From JAVJSU01 sp040219275 (GTDB lineage Bacteria > Chloroflexota > Anaerolineae > Aggregatilineales > Phototrophicaceae), in contig JAVJSU010000027.1 of the NCBI GenBank assembly GCA_040219275.1, positions 62,001 to 126,000 on the forward strand: a stretch of 64,000 nucleotides of DNA, written 5' to 3'. Of the stretch, positions 18,381-27,551 are shown in pieces. The notes below the pieces were generated by a model. The model did no database searches. It was given only the letters and a program-made list of their open reading frames with translations, and was not told the DNA's origin. Each line of letters starts with the position of its first letter. Position 1 is the stretch's first letter. Position numbers and translations under genes: made by a program.

Positions 18381-19595
18381 ATGGCGATGAACGGAAAAAA
18401 TGGGCGCGATGTGGTCATCCTCGGTAGCGCACGCACACCACAGGGGAAATTTCTGGGCGCACTGTCGTCCCTTTCTGCATCAGAAATCGGTCAGGTTGCG
18501 GTGAAGGCGGCGGTTGAACGAAGCGGGATCAACGCCGGAGATGTGAACGAGGTCTTGCTCGGTAACGTGGTCAGCGCGGGCACAGGGCAAGCCTTACCGC
18601 GTCAGATCAGCATTAACGCGGGCGTGCCGGATACCGTCGGCGGAATCACCGTAAACAAAGTGTGTGGCAGTGGCTTAAAAACAGTCATGCTGGCATCAAG
18701 CATGGTGAAAGCAGGCGACGGCGAGTTGTTCATCGCGGGCGGTGTGGAAAGCATGAGCAATGCGCCCTATTTGAATGATTCTGTCCGCAAAGGCAATAAA
18801 TACGGACACATCCAACTACGTGATTCGCTACAAAATGACGGGTTATGGTGTTCTTTGTGTGATTGGGGCATGGGCAACGCGGCGGAATTCATCGGCAAGC
18901 AACTCGAAGTCAGCCGCGAAGAAATGGACGAATTTGCCTATCATAGCCATCGCAAAGCCGCAGAAGCCACCGCCGCCGGACGCTTCAAGGCGGAGATCGC
19001 GCCTGTGACGATCCAAACGCGAAAGGGTGAAATCATTATTGATAGCGACGAACCGATCCGCCCCGATACCACCATCGAAGCGCTGAGCAAATTACGCCCC
19101 GCCTTTGAAGCCGATGGTAATGTGACGGCAGGCAACGCACCGGGCATGAATGATGGCGCGGCGGCGTTGATCGTCGGTAGCCGTGCCTACGCGGAGAAAA
19201 ACGGTCATGCGCCGGTTGCGCGGATTGTAGGCTACGGGCAGGCGGCAGTCGAACCCGCATGGATTTTCTACGCACCTGTCAAAGCTATCCCGATTGCGCT
19301 AGAGCGTGCAGGCTGGACGATGGATGACGTAGATTTATTCGAGATTAACGAAGCCTTTGCGTCACAGGTATTGGCAGACCGTAACGGTTTGGAACGCGAC
19401 GGCTATCACTTGCCGATGGAAAAAGTTAATGTGAACGGTGGCGCGATTGCCATCGGGCATCCTCTCGGCGCGAGTGGTGCGCGGGTGCTCGTCACGCTGA
19501 TTCATGCTCTGCAAGATCGCGGGTTAAAGCGTGGATTAGCGGCGTTATGCCTCGGCGGTGCGGAAGCAGTTGCGATGGCGGTGGAACTAGAATAG
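18381..19595 (+). CDS. Acetyl-CoA C-acetyltransferase (thiolase)
   Basis: A 404-residue thiolase. The acyl-accepting Cys95 is in NKVCGSGLK, His360 in AIGHPLGASGAR and the second catalytic Cys390 in LCLGGAEA. It condenses two acetyl-CoA or cleaves acetoacetyl/3-ketoacyl-CoA. The C-terminal motif has Ala and Glu after CLGG, where most biosynthetic thiolases have CXGGG. A minus-strand biotin ligase lies upstream, and a short coiled-coil gene follows after 50 bases. In context it could finish the acyl-CoA degradation encoded at 33-48 kb, because HMG-CoA cleavage yields acetoacetate and acetyl-CoA. Confidence 0.93.
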   Translation: MAMNGKNGRDVVILGSARTPQGKFLGALSSLSASEIGQVAVKAAVERSGINAGDVNEVLLGNVVSAGTGQALPRQISINAGVPDTVGGITVNKVCGSGLKTVMLASSMVKAGDGELFIAGGVESMSNAPYLNDSVRKGNKYGHIQLRDSLQNDGLWCSLCDWGMGNAAEFIGKQLEVSREEMDEFAYHSHRKAAEATAAGRFKAEIAPVTIQTRKGEIIIDSDEPIRPDTTIEALSKLRPAFEADGNVTAGNAPGMNDGAAALIVGSRAYAEKNGHAPVARIVGYGQAAVEPAWIFYAPVKAIPIALERAGWTMDDVDLFEINEAFASQVLADRNGLERDGYHLPMEKVNVNGGAIAIGHPLGASGARVLVTLIHALQDRGLKRGLAALCLGGAEAVAMAVELE

Positions 19596-19645
19596 CAAGT
19601 TTTCGCCAGCTTTATGGCGGATGAAATATTATTTTAAGGGGTAGA

Positions 19646-19951
19646 ATGATGTCCACAGTACCAACAGCTGAGTCTGTAGAAAAAGCACGTCAGGAGATTA
19701 TGCGCCTGCGTGAATTATTGGATATTACCCGAACGCGACTTGAAGAGGGAGAAGCCATCTACGAGCAACTTTTCGCAGGACTCACACCGGAGCAGATGGC
19801 ACTCAAGGAAAAAGACCGTCAGCGAGAGGCGGCACATCTCGTGCTCGAAGACGCAGGGACGATCAAACGTGCCGTCACGCACATGCAATTCAATGCCCGT
19901 GATTTAGAGCGCGCTTTTGAAGAACTTTACCACATCATCAGCGCCAACTAA
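19646..19951 (+). CDS. Small coiled-coil protein, unknown function
   Basis: A 101-residue soluble, charged, almost wholly helical protein (AESVEKARQEIMRLRELLDITRTRLEEGE; later DAGTIKRAVTHMQFNARDLERAFEEL). AAGGGG lies before two adjacent ATG codons, and the second (19649) has the better spacing. No family recognised. It follows the thiolase by 50 bases and precedes a strong terminator, so it may be cotranscribed with it. Confidence 0.65.
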   Translation: MMSTVPTAESVEKARQEIMRLRELLDITRTRLEEGEAIYEQLFAGLTPEQMALKEKDRQREAAHLVLEDAGTIKRAVTHMQFNARDLERAFEELYHIISAN

Positions 19952-19981
19952 CAGCGAGGATATTGCCGCAAATTGTAACAA

Positions 19982-20013
19982 AAAAGGCTGGTGCAGATTG
20001 TCATCAGCCTTTT
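19982..20013. terminator. Bidirectional terminator
   Basis: 19982-19993 (AAAAGGCTGGTG) pairs with 20002-20013 around an eight-base loop, with A and T runs at the foot. It ends the plus-strand thiolase unit and the minus-strand toxin-like gene. Confidence 0.88.
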
Positions 20014-20015
20014 AA

Positions 20016-20330
20016 TTAATACGCTTCTTTGCGATCCCGAATATCGAGAAGAAACAGCGTTCCCCGATAAGTATGTTCTTGATGCGTTATCTCGGCGAAT
20101 TCGATCACCATAAATACACGATAATTGCCGACTCGAAATTTACGGACTCGCTCAAATTTCTTTTCCTTGAGCATTTCTATAAACGGTGCGGCATAGGGAT
20201 CATCCGCATTCAATAGCTCCCGGATTCGGCGAAAAACACCTCGTTTTTCAGTTATTGATAAGCTATTAAATCTTTTCTGTGCATTCGGTTGTATATTCAG
20301 TAACCATTTATGAGGCGGATTACGACTCAT
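20016..20330 (-). CDS. RelE/ParE-like toxin candidate
   Basis: A 104-residue basic protein with a RelE-type fold pattern: WLLNIQPNAQKRFNSL at the start, an Arg-rich helix (EKRGVFRRIRELL), then KFRVGNYRVFMVIEF and a final strand LFLLDIRDRKEAY. RelE/ParE toxins cleave ribosome-bound mRNA or poison gyrase. I chose the ATG at 20330 (MSRNPP), which overlaps the upstream small acidic gene by 11 bases, a usual arrangement for antitoxin-toxin pairs; the frame is open to 20360. Confidence 0.7.
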   Translation of the reverse strand: MSRNPPHKWLLNIQPNAQKRFNSLSITEKRGVFRRIRELLNADDPYAAPFIEMLKEKKFERVRKFRVGNYRVFMVIEFAEITHQEHTYRGTLFLLDIRDRKEAY

Positions 20331-20514
20331 CGCCCAACGTACCTTCAGGATCGAGATCATCCAGCGTTAATGGTGTGCCACGTTCACGCAATACATCAAA
20401 GTCTATAACGCCATTAGAACTAATCACGTCCTTCAGGGCTTCTTCTAAGACTTGAACATCCCATTCATCTTCGGTTTGGGTAGTCGTCTTTTGGGTAAGT
20501 TTTGGTTCAGACAT
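20320..20514 (-). CDS. Small acidic antitoxin-like protein
   Basis: A 64-residue acidic protein upstream of and overlapping the RelE-like gene. It has no recognised DNA-binding motif. The role as antitoxin is inferred from size, charge, order and overlap. GAGGTC precedes the ATG. Just upstream, two copies of the heptamer CTACTAT (20542-20548 and 20550-20556) could be an operator, and TATAGT on the minus strand at 20553-20558 a -10 box. Confidence 0.6.
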   Translation of the reverse strand: MSEPKLTQKTTTQTEDEWDVQVLEEALKDVISSNGVIDFDVLRERGTPLTLDDLDPEGTLGDES

Positions 20515-20579
20515 TACTTGACCTCTAGGAAATTTCTCATACTACTATTCTACTATATTAGCATGGTTTCCAGTATGTA

Positions 20580-22406
20580 TTAATCACCCACTTCAGACAA
20601 CATCTCGCGGGCGTTTTCGATGTAATCCAGTGATTGATGGCGGAAGTAAGTATTATACAGTTCAGCATAATGCCCGCCCTGCTCCATCAATTGTTCATGG
20701 CTACCGCCTTCGATGATCGCGCCGTCACGCAACACGATGATGCGATCCGCATTCCGTACCGTACTTAAGCGATGTGCAATCAGGATGGAGGTTGATTTTG
20801 CCAGAATGAGATCAAGCGCCTCTTGAATTTGGGTTTCGGTAAAGGGATCAATGCTGGCAGTCGCTTCATCCAGAATAAAGATAGATGGTTTTTCCAGCAG
20901 AACGCGCATCAAACTGACCAGTTGACGTTGCCCCATGCTCAGGCGTGAGCCACGCTCCCCGACATCAGAATTTAAGCCTTCCGGTAAGGTCTCAAGCCAT
21001 TCGCCATTGCCAACGCTATTCGCCACTTCCGTTACCTCGGCATCGGTGGCATCGGGTCGTCCGTAGCGGATGTTATCCAATACCGTCCCACTAAATAAAA
21101 ACGGTTGTTGCGGGACAATCCCCAAACGCGCCCGATATGTATGGAGATCAAACGAGCGAATGTCCTGCCCGTCAATCAGAATCGTCCCCTTCTGGAATTC
21201 ATAAAAACGTGTGATGAGCTTGGCGATGGTCGATTTTCCCGCGCCGGTATGCCCGACGAAGGCGACACTTTCCCCGCGTTCAATCTTCAGATCGAAGTTT
21301 TTCAGTACTGGTTGGTCATCTTCATAGCCGAAGGTTACATCCTTAAATTCAACCTTACCCGTCAACCCTTTTGCGGACACATTAGCAGTCTGAACAATCG
21401 TATTATCGGCATCAATCAACCCGAAGATGCGCTCCGATGCACTTAACGCTTGCTGAAATTGGCTCCAGATTGCCGCGAGACTGATAAAGGGAAACCAGAA
21501 CCGATCCACACCCTGAATAAACAGGAACCATGAGCCAATATCCACGCGTCCCCATGAGACGTACTGCGCCCCAACGTAGAGAATAATGGCGATGGCAATA
21601 CCGGACAGCGCGTTCATCACGGGGAAGATCAGCGCCAACACCAGATCACGCCTCAGGTTAATCGTATACGACCGATTATTGACATCAACAAATTCGTCGT
21701 AGATCATTTCCTCTTTGCGGAAGTTCTTGGCAACGCTGATTCCGGCAACACTTTCCTGAATCATGCCGTTAACCAGCCCCATCACCCGTGCACCCTGTCG
21801 CGTCACACGGCGCGCCATCCCGCGAAAGAGCATTGCCGCCAACACAATAACCGGCATTGTGCCAATGAGAATGATGGTGAGTTCAACCGAGCGACTGAAC
21901 AGCACCACAACCAGAATAACCACCTGAAACATTTGAGCGATTACGTCGCTTGTCAGCAACATCACATCGCCGAATTCCTGCGTATCGGTGGTAATACGGC
22001 TAATCACCGTACCGGATTTATGCGTATCATAAAACGCCATATCACGGTTCATCGCCGCGTCAAAAGCATCTTTACGCATCTTGCTGATGGTGTTACCGAG
22101 CACCAGACTCAGCAGATAGCGACGTGTCCAGTTCGCAAGATATTGCAGTACCGCCGCTACAAACAACGCACCCAGAATAATCACCACAGTGTTACTCTGA
22201 GAATTTTTCTGTAATTCGTCCACACCTTGCGCGACCAGCACCGGCGGCAACGCAGATACAAATGACAACACCATAAAAGCGAACAGCACCACCCATAATT
22301 GCTTCTTATAGGGCGCGAAATAGCTATAAATACGTTTAATCAGATAACCGTCTGTATATTGACGATCATAATTATCTTCTTCAAGACCGCTCATTATAGC
22401 GACCAT
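20580..22406 (-). CDS. ABC exporter subunit (membrane-ATPase half-transporter)
   Basis: A 608-residue half transporter: six-helix type I exporter domain (residues 30-330) followed by an ATPase domain with Walker A GHTGAGKST, signature LSMGQRQL, Walker B ILDEATASID and a switch His in IAHRLST. The signature has Met where Gly is usual (LSGGQ). The next gene upstream (22457-24259) encodes the partner, 50 bases away, same strand. Pairing by context suggests a heterodimeric exporter of the BmrCD/TM287-288 kind. Substrate (drug, lipid or peptide) is unknown. Either of two ATGs four codons apart may be the start. Confidence 0.9.
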   Translation of the reverse strand: MVAIMSGLEEDNYDRQYTDGYLIKRIYSYFAPYKKQLWVVLFAFMVLSFVSALPPVLVAQGVDELQKNSQSNTVVIILGALFVAAVLQYLANWTRRYLLSLVLGNTISKMRKDAFDAAMNRDMAFYDTHKSGTVISRITTDTQEFGDVMLLTSDVIAQMFQVVILVVVLFSRSVELTIILIGTMPVIVLAAMLFRGMARRVTRQGARVMGLVNGMIQESVAGISVAKNFRKEEMIYDEFVDVNNRSYTINLRRDLVLALIFPVMNALSGIAIAIILYVGAQYVSWGRVDIGSWFLFIQGVDRFWFPFISLAAIWSQFQQALSASERIFGLIDADNTIVQTANVSAKGLTGKVEFKDVTFGYEDDQPVLKNFDLKIERGESVAFVGHTGAGKSTIAKLITRFYEFQKGTILIDGQDIRSFDLHTYRARLGIVPQQPFLFSGTVLDNIRYGRPDATDAEVTEVANSVGNGEWLETLPEGLNSDVGERGSRLSMGQRQLVSLMRVLLEKPSIFILDEATASIDPFTETQIQEALDLILAKSTSILIAHRLSTVRNADRIIVLRDGAIIEGGSHEQLMEQGGHYAELYNTYFRHQSLDYIENAREMLSEVGD

Positions 22407-22456
22407 AATGGGGGCAACTCCTGTTTTCGTTTACACGATTTGTACGACTAGCCGAA

Positions 22457-24259
22457 CTAAACGGAACGCTGTTTTTGCGTTTCGGATGATTCGTAACGGG
22501 CGAAAATGCGCTGATAGGACTCGGAATTTTTCAGCAGGTGGTCGTGCGTACCCTGCGCCACGATCCGACCACGACGCAACACCACGATATGATCTGCCCA
22601 GCGAATCTGTGACAGTCGATGCGTGATGAGTAAGGTTGTCCGTCCCTCCGCCGCAGACCAGATCGCTTTCTGAATTTTATCTTCCGTCGCGCTATCAATC
22701 GCGCTGGTACTATCATCGAGGATAAGCACCGGCGGATTCGTCAGGAAGGCACGGGCAATCGCCAAACGCTGACGCTGACCGCCTGAAAGCGTTACGCCAC
22801 GCTGACCGATTTCTGTCTCGTAGCCATCAGGGAAGCTCAAAATAAAATCATGTGCCTGTGCTTTTTTCGCCGCCTCGATAATCTGCTCTTTGGTCGCATC
22901 AGGATGCCCGAAGGCAATATTTTCCGCAATTGTCCGGCTAAACAAGAAGATGTCCTGCTCGATAATACTGATCTGCGAACGGAGCGATTGCAAATCCCAT
23001 TCTTTTAGATCAATACCGTCGATCAACACCCTTCCAGCAGTAGGATCATAGATGCGGTTAATGAGCTTGGTGAGGGTACTCTTACCCGACCCCGTCTGCC
23101 CGACGATGGCAACGGTATGTCCGGTATACACAGTAAAGGAAATATCGTGCAAAATCGGCTCTTCTTCAGACCCGTCTACGCCAACATAGCCAAAAGTCAC
23201 GTTTTCAAATGTTATCGCGCCTTGCATCGGTTCTTTATGATGCTCGCGGTCACGATCTAGCGAGGTTTCCGCTGTGATGACATCGAGGATGCGTCCGGCG
23301 CTGGCATATCCAAGTGCAATCCGTGATAGGGCATTCAGCGATGTAAAAACGGGAAAGCCAAATAATCCCAGTAACGAGGTAAATGCAACAATATCACCGA
23401 TCTGAATCCAGCCAAGTTGATAGAGATAGACACTGTGCATAAAGCCGAAGACAAAGGACAGACCCAGCAATAGATAAGAAAGATACTTAGCTTCAATCCG
23501 TCCTTGCGCGACAAAATTATCCCGCACTTCATCGGCAAGGGCGCTAAAATTATGTATTTCCTGATCTTCTTGCGCCGCGCCTTTAACCACTTCGACACCA
23601 TCCAGCGATTCCGCGAGGCTGGCATTCATCCGACCAAAGCTAGAGCGTACTCGTTGCGCCACCGGATAGGCTTGTCGCACAAAGCGGAATTGTACGATCA
23701 CATGACAAACAAGGAACAAAATCGGCACAAGCAAGAGTGAAGGGTGAATAAACGGAGTGGAAATCAATGGCGCGATCAGGAACATACCTGAGCCTATAAT
23801 CAGATTCACGCCCGGATACATCATAAGGTTGAGTTCACGCACATCATTCGTTACGCGTGCCATCGTTTCGCCCACGGGAATTGAATCGTGGAATGACATA
23901 CTTTTACCGAGCAAGCTGGCGTATAACTCATCACGGACATCACGTTCAATACGTTGTGCAAACGCCGCGGCAGAACCGTTGCGCACAAATTGCACCACAG
24001 AACGCGCCCCCTGTGAAATCAACACGGCAATCGCCATCGCGCCCACAGTCTTCAAGTCTGTGTTGTCGCTATTGACCATAGCATTAAACGCTTCGCCGAT
24101 GAAGTTCGGCACAATCGCCGCTAAAAGCGCATTAATAAACGCACCCAGGACCAGCCCGAATGCTAACAACGGGTGCTGTTTTACATTTGACCAGATAAAT
24201 CTACCGGCGGAGCGATGATCCGAGCGGTATTTTGGTTCAACAATAAATTCGGCTGACAT
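22457..24259 (-). CDS. ABC exporter subunit with degenerate catalytic residue
   Basis: A 600-residue half transporter with six-helix domain (about 25-320) and ATPase domain: Walker A GQTGSGKST, signature LSGGQRQRLAIARA, Walker B LILDDSTSAID and switch His in ITHRLSQ. The residue after the Walker B Asp is Asp, not the catalytic Glu. In heterodimeric exporters the subunit with this change forms the non-hydrolysing site together with the altered signature of its partner, and the partner here indeed has LSMGQ. It is the first gene of the two-gene operon. Confidence 0.9.
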   Translation of the reverse strand: MSAEFIVEPKYRSDHRSAGRFIWSNVKQHPLLAFGLVLGAFINALLAAIVPNFIGEAFNAMVNSDNTDLKTVGAMAIAVLISQGARSVVQFVRNGSAAAFAQRIERDVRDELYASLLGKSMSFHDSIPVGETMARVTNDVRELNLMMYPGVNLIIGSGMFLIAPLISTPFIHPSLLLVPILFLVCHVIVQFRFVRQAYPVAQRVRSSFGRMNASLAESLDGVEVVKGAAQEDQEIHNFSALADEVRDNFVAQGRIEAKYLSYLLLGLSFVFGFMHSVYLYQLGWIQIGDIVAFTSLLGLFGFPVFTSLNALSRIALGYASAGRILDVITAETSLDRDREHHKEPMQGAITFENVTFGYVGVDGSEEEPILHDISFTVYTGHTVAIVGQTGSGKSTLTKLINRIYDPTAGRVLIDGIDLKEWDLQSLRSQISIIEQDIFLFSRTIAENIAFGHPDATKEQIIEAAKKAQAHDFILSFPDGYETEIGQRGVTLSGGQRQRLAIARAFLTNPPVLILDDSTSAIDSATEDKIQKAIWSAAEGRTTLLITHRLSQIRWADHIVVLRRGRIVAQGTHDHLLKNSESYQRIFARYESSETQKQRSV

Positions 24260-24569
24260 TCACCTCATCCAATACTGTCAATTTTCAGAGCGAAATACCT
24301 ATTATCATAAATCTTTAAGGGTTGTGAGTGGTCTTAATTGGATTTAGAAGCAGACACACACAAACCTAACACCCGTTGTCCACAGGCGGAAACGCCGTCT
24401 AAGTATAAGGGACAATATCCGCACTTACTTAAGAGTTCACTAAGACTTTTATCTTCCAGTATATCTATCACATTAAAGAGACAAAACGAGCCATTCTTTA
24501 TTCAGAATGGCTCGTCATACTAGGCTGTTTCAAACGTTAAGCGAGTGTTGATTTGCGGGACGAACTAAT
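24260..24569. other. Intergenic region between ABC exporter and TPR gene
   Basis: A 310-base spacer. It holds the upstream region of the ABC exporter operon, for which I found no convincing promoter, and the terminator of the TPR gene at 24486-24515. No gene is supported. Confidence 0.6.
24480..24515 (-). terminator. Intrinsic terminator of the HTH-TPR operon
   Basis: A perfect 12-bp stem (24486-24497 with 24504-24515) around a six-base loop. On the minus strand it is followed by TTTTGTCTCTTT, so it terminates transcription from the TPR gene. Confidence 0.85.
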
Positions 24570-25115
24570 CTAAACGCCACCACCGCTTCCACTGAGGCGA
24601 TTTTTCACCCCGATTAAGCCCTTAAGGACTTTTTGGGTGGCGGAAAGTTTATCGAGATTATCAAGCCCAACCTCATAGGTCGCCGCACCCGCCCACAACT
24701 TACCATCGCGGACTTGCATCGCGCCCATCGCTAGCAGAGTTTCACCGTAGAGCTTCTTCTCGCCGATTTCCTGAAACATATCTGCCGCCTGACGATAGCA
24801 ATTGTAGGCTTGCTCTTTATCGCCTAATTCAAGATACACGCCGCCAAGATTACCGAGTACCTGCGCCGCACGACGCGAGTCCCCTTGCTCCTGAAACGTG
24901 TGTAACGCCTGTTGCATGATGTCAAGTGCCTGCTGTTGCTCACCGAGCGCACGGTGGACGAGACCGATATTGGTCTGCATCTCCGCCCCCATATCCGGCT
25001 GACCCTCTTCGCCGTAAGCATCCATCGCTTGCTTAAAGATGCGTGCCGCCGCTTCATAATCTTGCTGTTCGTAGAGCTTCACGCCCTGATCTTGTAATTC
25101 TTTTGCGCTACTCAT
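24570..25115 (-). CDS. TPR-repeat protein
   Basis: A 181-residue soluble protein made of four or so TPR units: LYEQQDYEAAARIFKQAM, ALGEQQQALDIMQQAL, ELGDKEQAYNCYRQAA and a last degenerate one (DGKLWAGAATYEVG). It ends in a Gly/Ser tail. TPR arrays bind partner proteins. I chose the ATG at 25115, with GAGG 12 bases upstream; an in-frame TTG at 25127 sits right on that GAGG. It lies 19 bases after the HTH gene and probably works with it. Confidence 0.8.
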   Translation of the reverse strand: MSSAKELQDQGVKLYEQQDYEAAARIFKQAMDAYGEEGQPDMGAEMQTNIGLVHRALGEQQQALDIMQQALHTFQEQGDSRRAAQVLGNLGGVYLELGDKEQAYNCYRQAADMFQEIGEKKLYGETLLAMGAMQVRDGKLWAGAATYEVGLDNLDKLSATQKVLKGLIGVKNRLSGSGGGV

Positions 25116-25134
25116 AATGGTTTTCAACCTCGCT

Positions 25135-25887
25135 TTACATCGTTATATCAACAATGCTCGCACCGACCTGCCGTAATCTATCGGTAGGCATCTGGCTGAG
25201 CATTAAAGCAATATGGATAAAGCCGATATTGACCGGATTAGATGCAAAGGCGCGGACATCTTCCGGCAAGTTAGCGAAGTGTTTCCATGCTTCACGCATG
25301 ACCAACAATTCCCCAATATGACTACTCGATTCTAGAAAGTAACTGATATTTTGCTTCACACCACTCGCCAGCACAGAAAGTTCGTGCATCGGAACAGGTA
25401 ATTCACCCAATTCATATTGTTTGAGTGTCTCTATAGGAATGCCGCTCAATTCATTGAGTTCCTCAAACGTGACACCCGTTTCTTCCCGTGCCTGGCGCAA
25501 CAAACCACCGATCATGCGATTCCGCAAATTGATATATTCCGGCTGTTTCTGGTTGGTTTCATTACGTGAACTTTTGAGTGTTTCTGCGCCCCAGAAATGA
25601 CTAATGGGAACGTCAAGATAGTATGCCAATAGCTCCAATTGGGGCAAACTCGGCACATCATCACCGTGCTCCCACGATTCAACAGTCTGTGGGGGAACAC
25701 GCAACAATCGGGCACAATCCTCGATTGTTCGCACCGCCGACAATCGTGCGTCCCGCAGAAGCACGCCAAGCATCTTCCCGCGAATCGCGTAGGATTGGGA
25801 GAAATCATACGGTTGATCTTCCCCCGATTCCGCTTGTTGTTGCGCCCGCTTCGCTTTCATCTTTGCGGCGATATCATCAAAACTCAT
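25135..25887 (-). CDS. XRE-family regulator with two HTH domains
   Basis: A 250-residue protein with two tandem Cro/CI-type helix-turn-helix domains. The first covers about residues 37-97 (LGVLLRDARLSAVRTIEDCARLLRVPPQTVESWEHG), the second about 122-180 (GGLLRQAREETGVTFEELNELSGIPIETLKQYELG). The C-terminal 65 residues are helical with no known motif. AAGGGG precedes the ATG and a strong promoter lies upstream. The targets are unknown; it is divergent from the sensor kinase gene at 26091 and followed by a TPR gene. Confidence 0.85.
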   Translation of the reverse strand: MSFDDIAAKMKAKRAQQQAESGEDQPYDFSQSYAIRGKMLGVLLRDARLSAVRTIEDCARLLRVPPQTVESWEHGDDVPSLPQLELLAYYLDVPISHFWGAETLKSSRNETNQKQPEYINLRNRMIGGLLRQAREETGVTFEELNELSGIPIETLKQYELGELPVPMHELSVLASGVKQNISYFLESSSHIGELLVMREAWKHFANLPEDVRAFASNPVNIGFIHIALMLSQMPTDRLRQVGASIVDITM

Positions 25888-25925
25888 CTCAACTTACCCC
25901 TTCTGCGACACATCTCACAGTACAA

Positions 25926-25954
25926 ATTATAGACGCTAGATAGAATAGGAGCAA
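25926..25954 (-). promoter_or_regulatory. Sigma-70-type promoter of the HTH-TPR operon
   Basis: On the minus strand TTGCTC (25949-25954), a 17-base spacer and TATAAT (25926-25931). The leader before the ATG at 25887 is about 32 bases. Confidence 0.75.
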
Positions 25955-26052
25955 CCAGCCACATCTTCATTGTTTATCTGGCATTTGTATATTAAAACAA
26001 TTATACAACCATTGTTATTTGTAATCTTTGTTTCATATTTGCCATAAACGCT

Positions 26053-26058
26053 TATAAT
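26053..26058 (+). promoter_or_regulatory. -10 box of the sensor kinase gene
   Basis: TATAAT 32 bases before the ATG at 26091. The best -35 candidate, TTGTTT at 26028-26033, is 19 bases away, so the promoter is probably weak. Confidence 0.45.
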
Positions 26059-26090
26059 TATATAAGTATCTCAATAACGAAACTAACCTT

Positions 26091-27551
26091 ATGACCGATG
26101 TACAGCAGGATCAACCCAAAATGTCAGAGGCTAAACCCAACGAAGAAACTCTCATGAATACGCCTAAAAACGGGGAAATTGAGCGTCTTTATTCGATTCA
26201 ACGCATCACAGCGAAGCTCGGGGCATTAGCGTCTTTCAGCGATCTTAAGACACAACTCCTCAAAGAAGTAAGCGCCCTGTTTGAACAACGGCGTATCTTA
26301 CTCTTTTTGCTCAATGACGAGAAAATTGGGCTAAATTTCGCAGGTATTAGCCAACCGCTAGACGACGACGAAGCCGAAGAGCGCTTACTTAATAGCACCA
26401 TCAAAATCTTTAATAGTGACGACGAAACGGTGAAAAAACTTATTGAAAATACAGCCGTAGCGCTTGATAACATCACCACTACAGATACCCCATTTAGTGA
26501 TCTGGCATCGTTACTCAACATAGATCATCTCTATCTGTTGCCGCTACTTTTTAAGGAAACACTGATCGGTCTGATTGTGCTAGAGGTGAATCCCCAAACA
26601 CCCCTCAACGACACAGATAAGCGGATTCTCGCTGTGTTGGCGACAAACCTTGCCGTGAGCTTGAATAATAAGCGCACTCAGGAAGGCACAGTTCAACAAC
26701 TTGCCGCCAAAATGAACGAAATGAGTATCCTGCAACAAATCGATCAGGAACTCAACGATACCATCGAGCTGAGTACCGTCTTTAATATGACGTGTGACTG
26801 GGCATTGCGCTTCTCGAACGCCAACGCCGCGTCGATTGCGCTTTACGAAGAAGATAACGATACCCTGCGTACTATGTTTAATTACGGCTATTCGATCACC
26901 GATGAGGAAATTGAATCCTTACGCGGGCAAACAAAAAGTAGTATCGCTTATCGCGTGGCACGTACCGGACGCGCAGAAGTCGTGCCTGATGTTTCGATTG
27001 ATATGGATTATCAACCGGTGGAACAAAATATCATTTCACAGATGTCTGTGCCGGTCTTGCGTGAGGAGCAAGTCATCGCGGTATTGACGTTAGAAAGCAA
27101 GAAACTCAACGCTTATACGGACGATCATCTGAGTTTTGTCAAAAATCTGGCAAACCGAGCCGCAGTCGCCATTGATAATGCCCGCTTATATACCGAGTCT
27201 GAGCGCGAACGTAACAAAGTATCCCACATTTTGCGGAACATTGTGGACATCGTCATCGTCATTAGCCCTGAGGGGCGCATCGTGTTGATGAATCAATCGG
27301 CGATCTCTGCCTTGCGCTTGTATTCAGATACGGACTATATCGGGCGAATCTTCGACGAAGCGATTGATTTCCGTCCGTTAATCAATATCTATCATAAAGC
27401 ACGCGACACAAACGAACCCCTAACCGAAGAAATTACCATGCCGAACAACCGCGTGTTCTATACCAAAGCAGAATTGCACGAAGGCGTTGGCTGGCTTATT
27501 GTGATGCAGGATGTCACACCCTATGAAAGAGATGGATCGCCTCAAGAGTGA
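26091..27551 (+). CDS. GAF-GAF-PAS sensor protein (N-terminal part of a split histidine kinase)
   Basis: A 486-residue soluble sensor. GAF-like domain one covers about residues 30-195, GAF domain two about 215-365 (ending AVAIDNARLYTESERERNK), and a PAS domain about 375-475 (VIVISPEGRIVLMNQSA, then VMQDVTPYE). The reading frame leaves the expected course right after VTPY: the next codons give ERDGSPQE and a stop, while the +1 frame continues as KEMDRLKSEL, the normal run from PAS into a histidine kinase domain. One base, about 27525, separates the frames. The two parts are therefore probably one gene broken by a frameshift, a sequencing error, or joined by recoding. Confidence 0.8.
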   Translation: MTDVQQDQPKMSEAKPNEETLMNTPKNGEIERLYSIQRITAKLGALASFSDLKTQLLKEVSALFEQRRILLFLLNDEKIGLNFAGISQPLDDDEAEERLLNSTIKIFNSDDETVKKLIENTAVALDNITTTDTPFSDLASLLNIDHLYLLPLLFKETLIGLIVLEVNPQTPLNDTDKRILAVLATNLAVSLNNKRTQEGTVQQLAAKMNEMSILQQIDQELNDTIELSTVFNMTCDWALRFSNANAASIALYEEDNDTLRTMFNYGYSITDEEIESLRGQTKSSIAYRVARTGRAEVVPDVSIDMDYQPVEQNIISQMSVPVLREEQVIAVLTLESKKLNAYTDDHLSFVKNLANRAAVAIDNARLYTESERERNKVSHILRNIVDIVIVISPEGRIVLMNQSAISALRLYSDTDYIGRIFDEAIDFRPLINIYHKARDTNEPLTEEITMPNNRVFYTKAELHEGVGWLIVMQDVTPYERDGSPQE

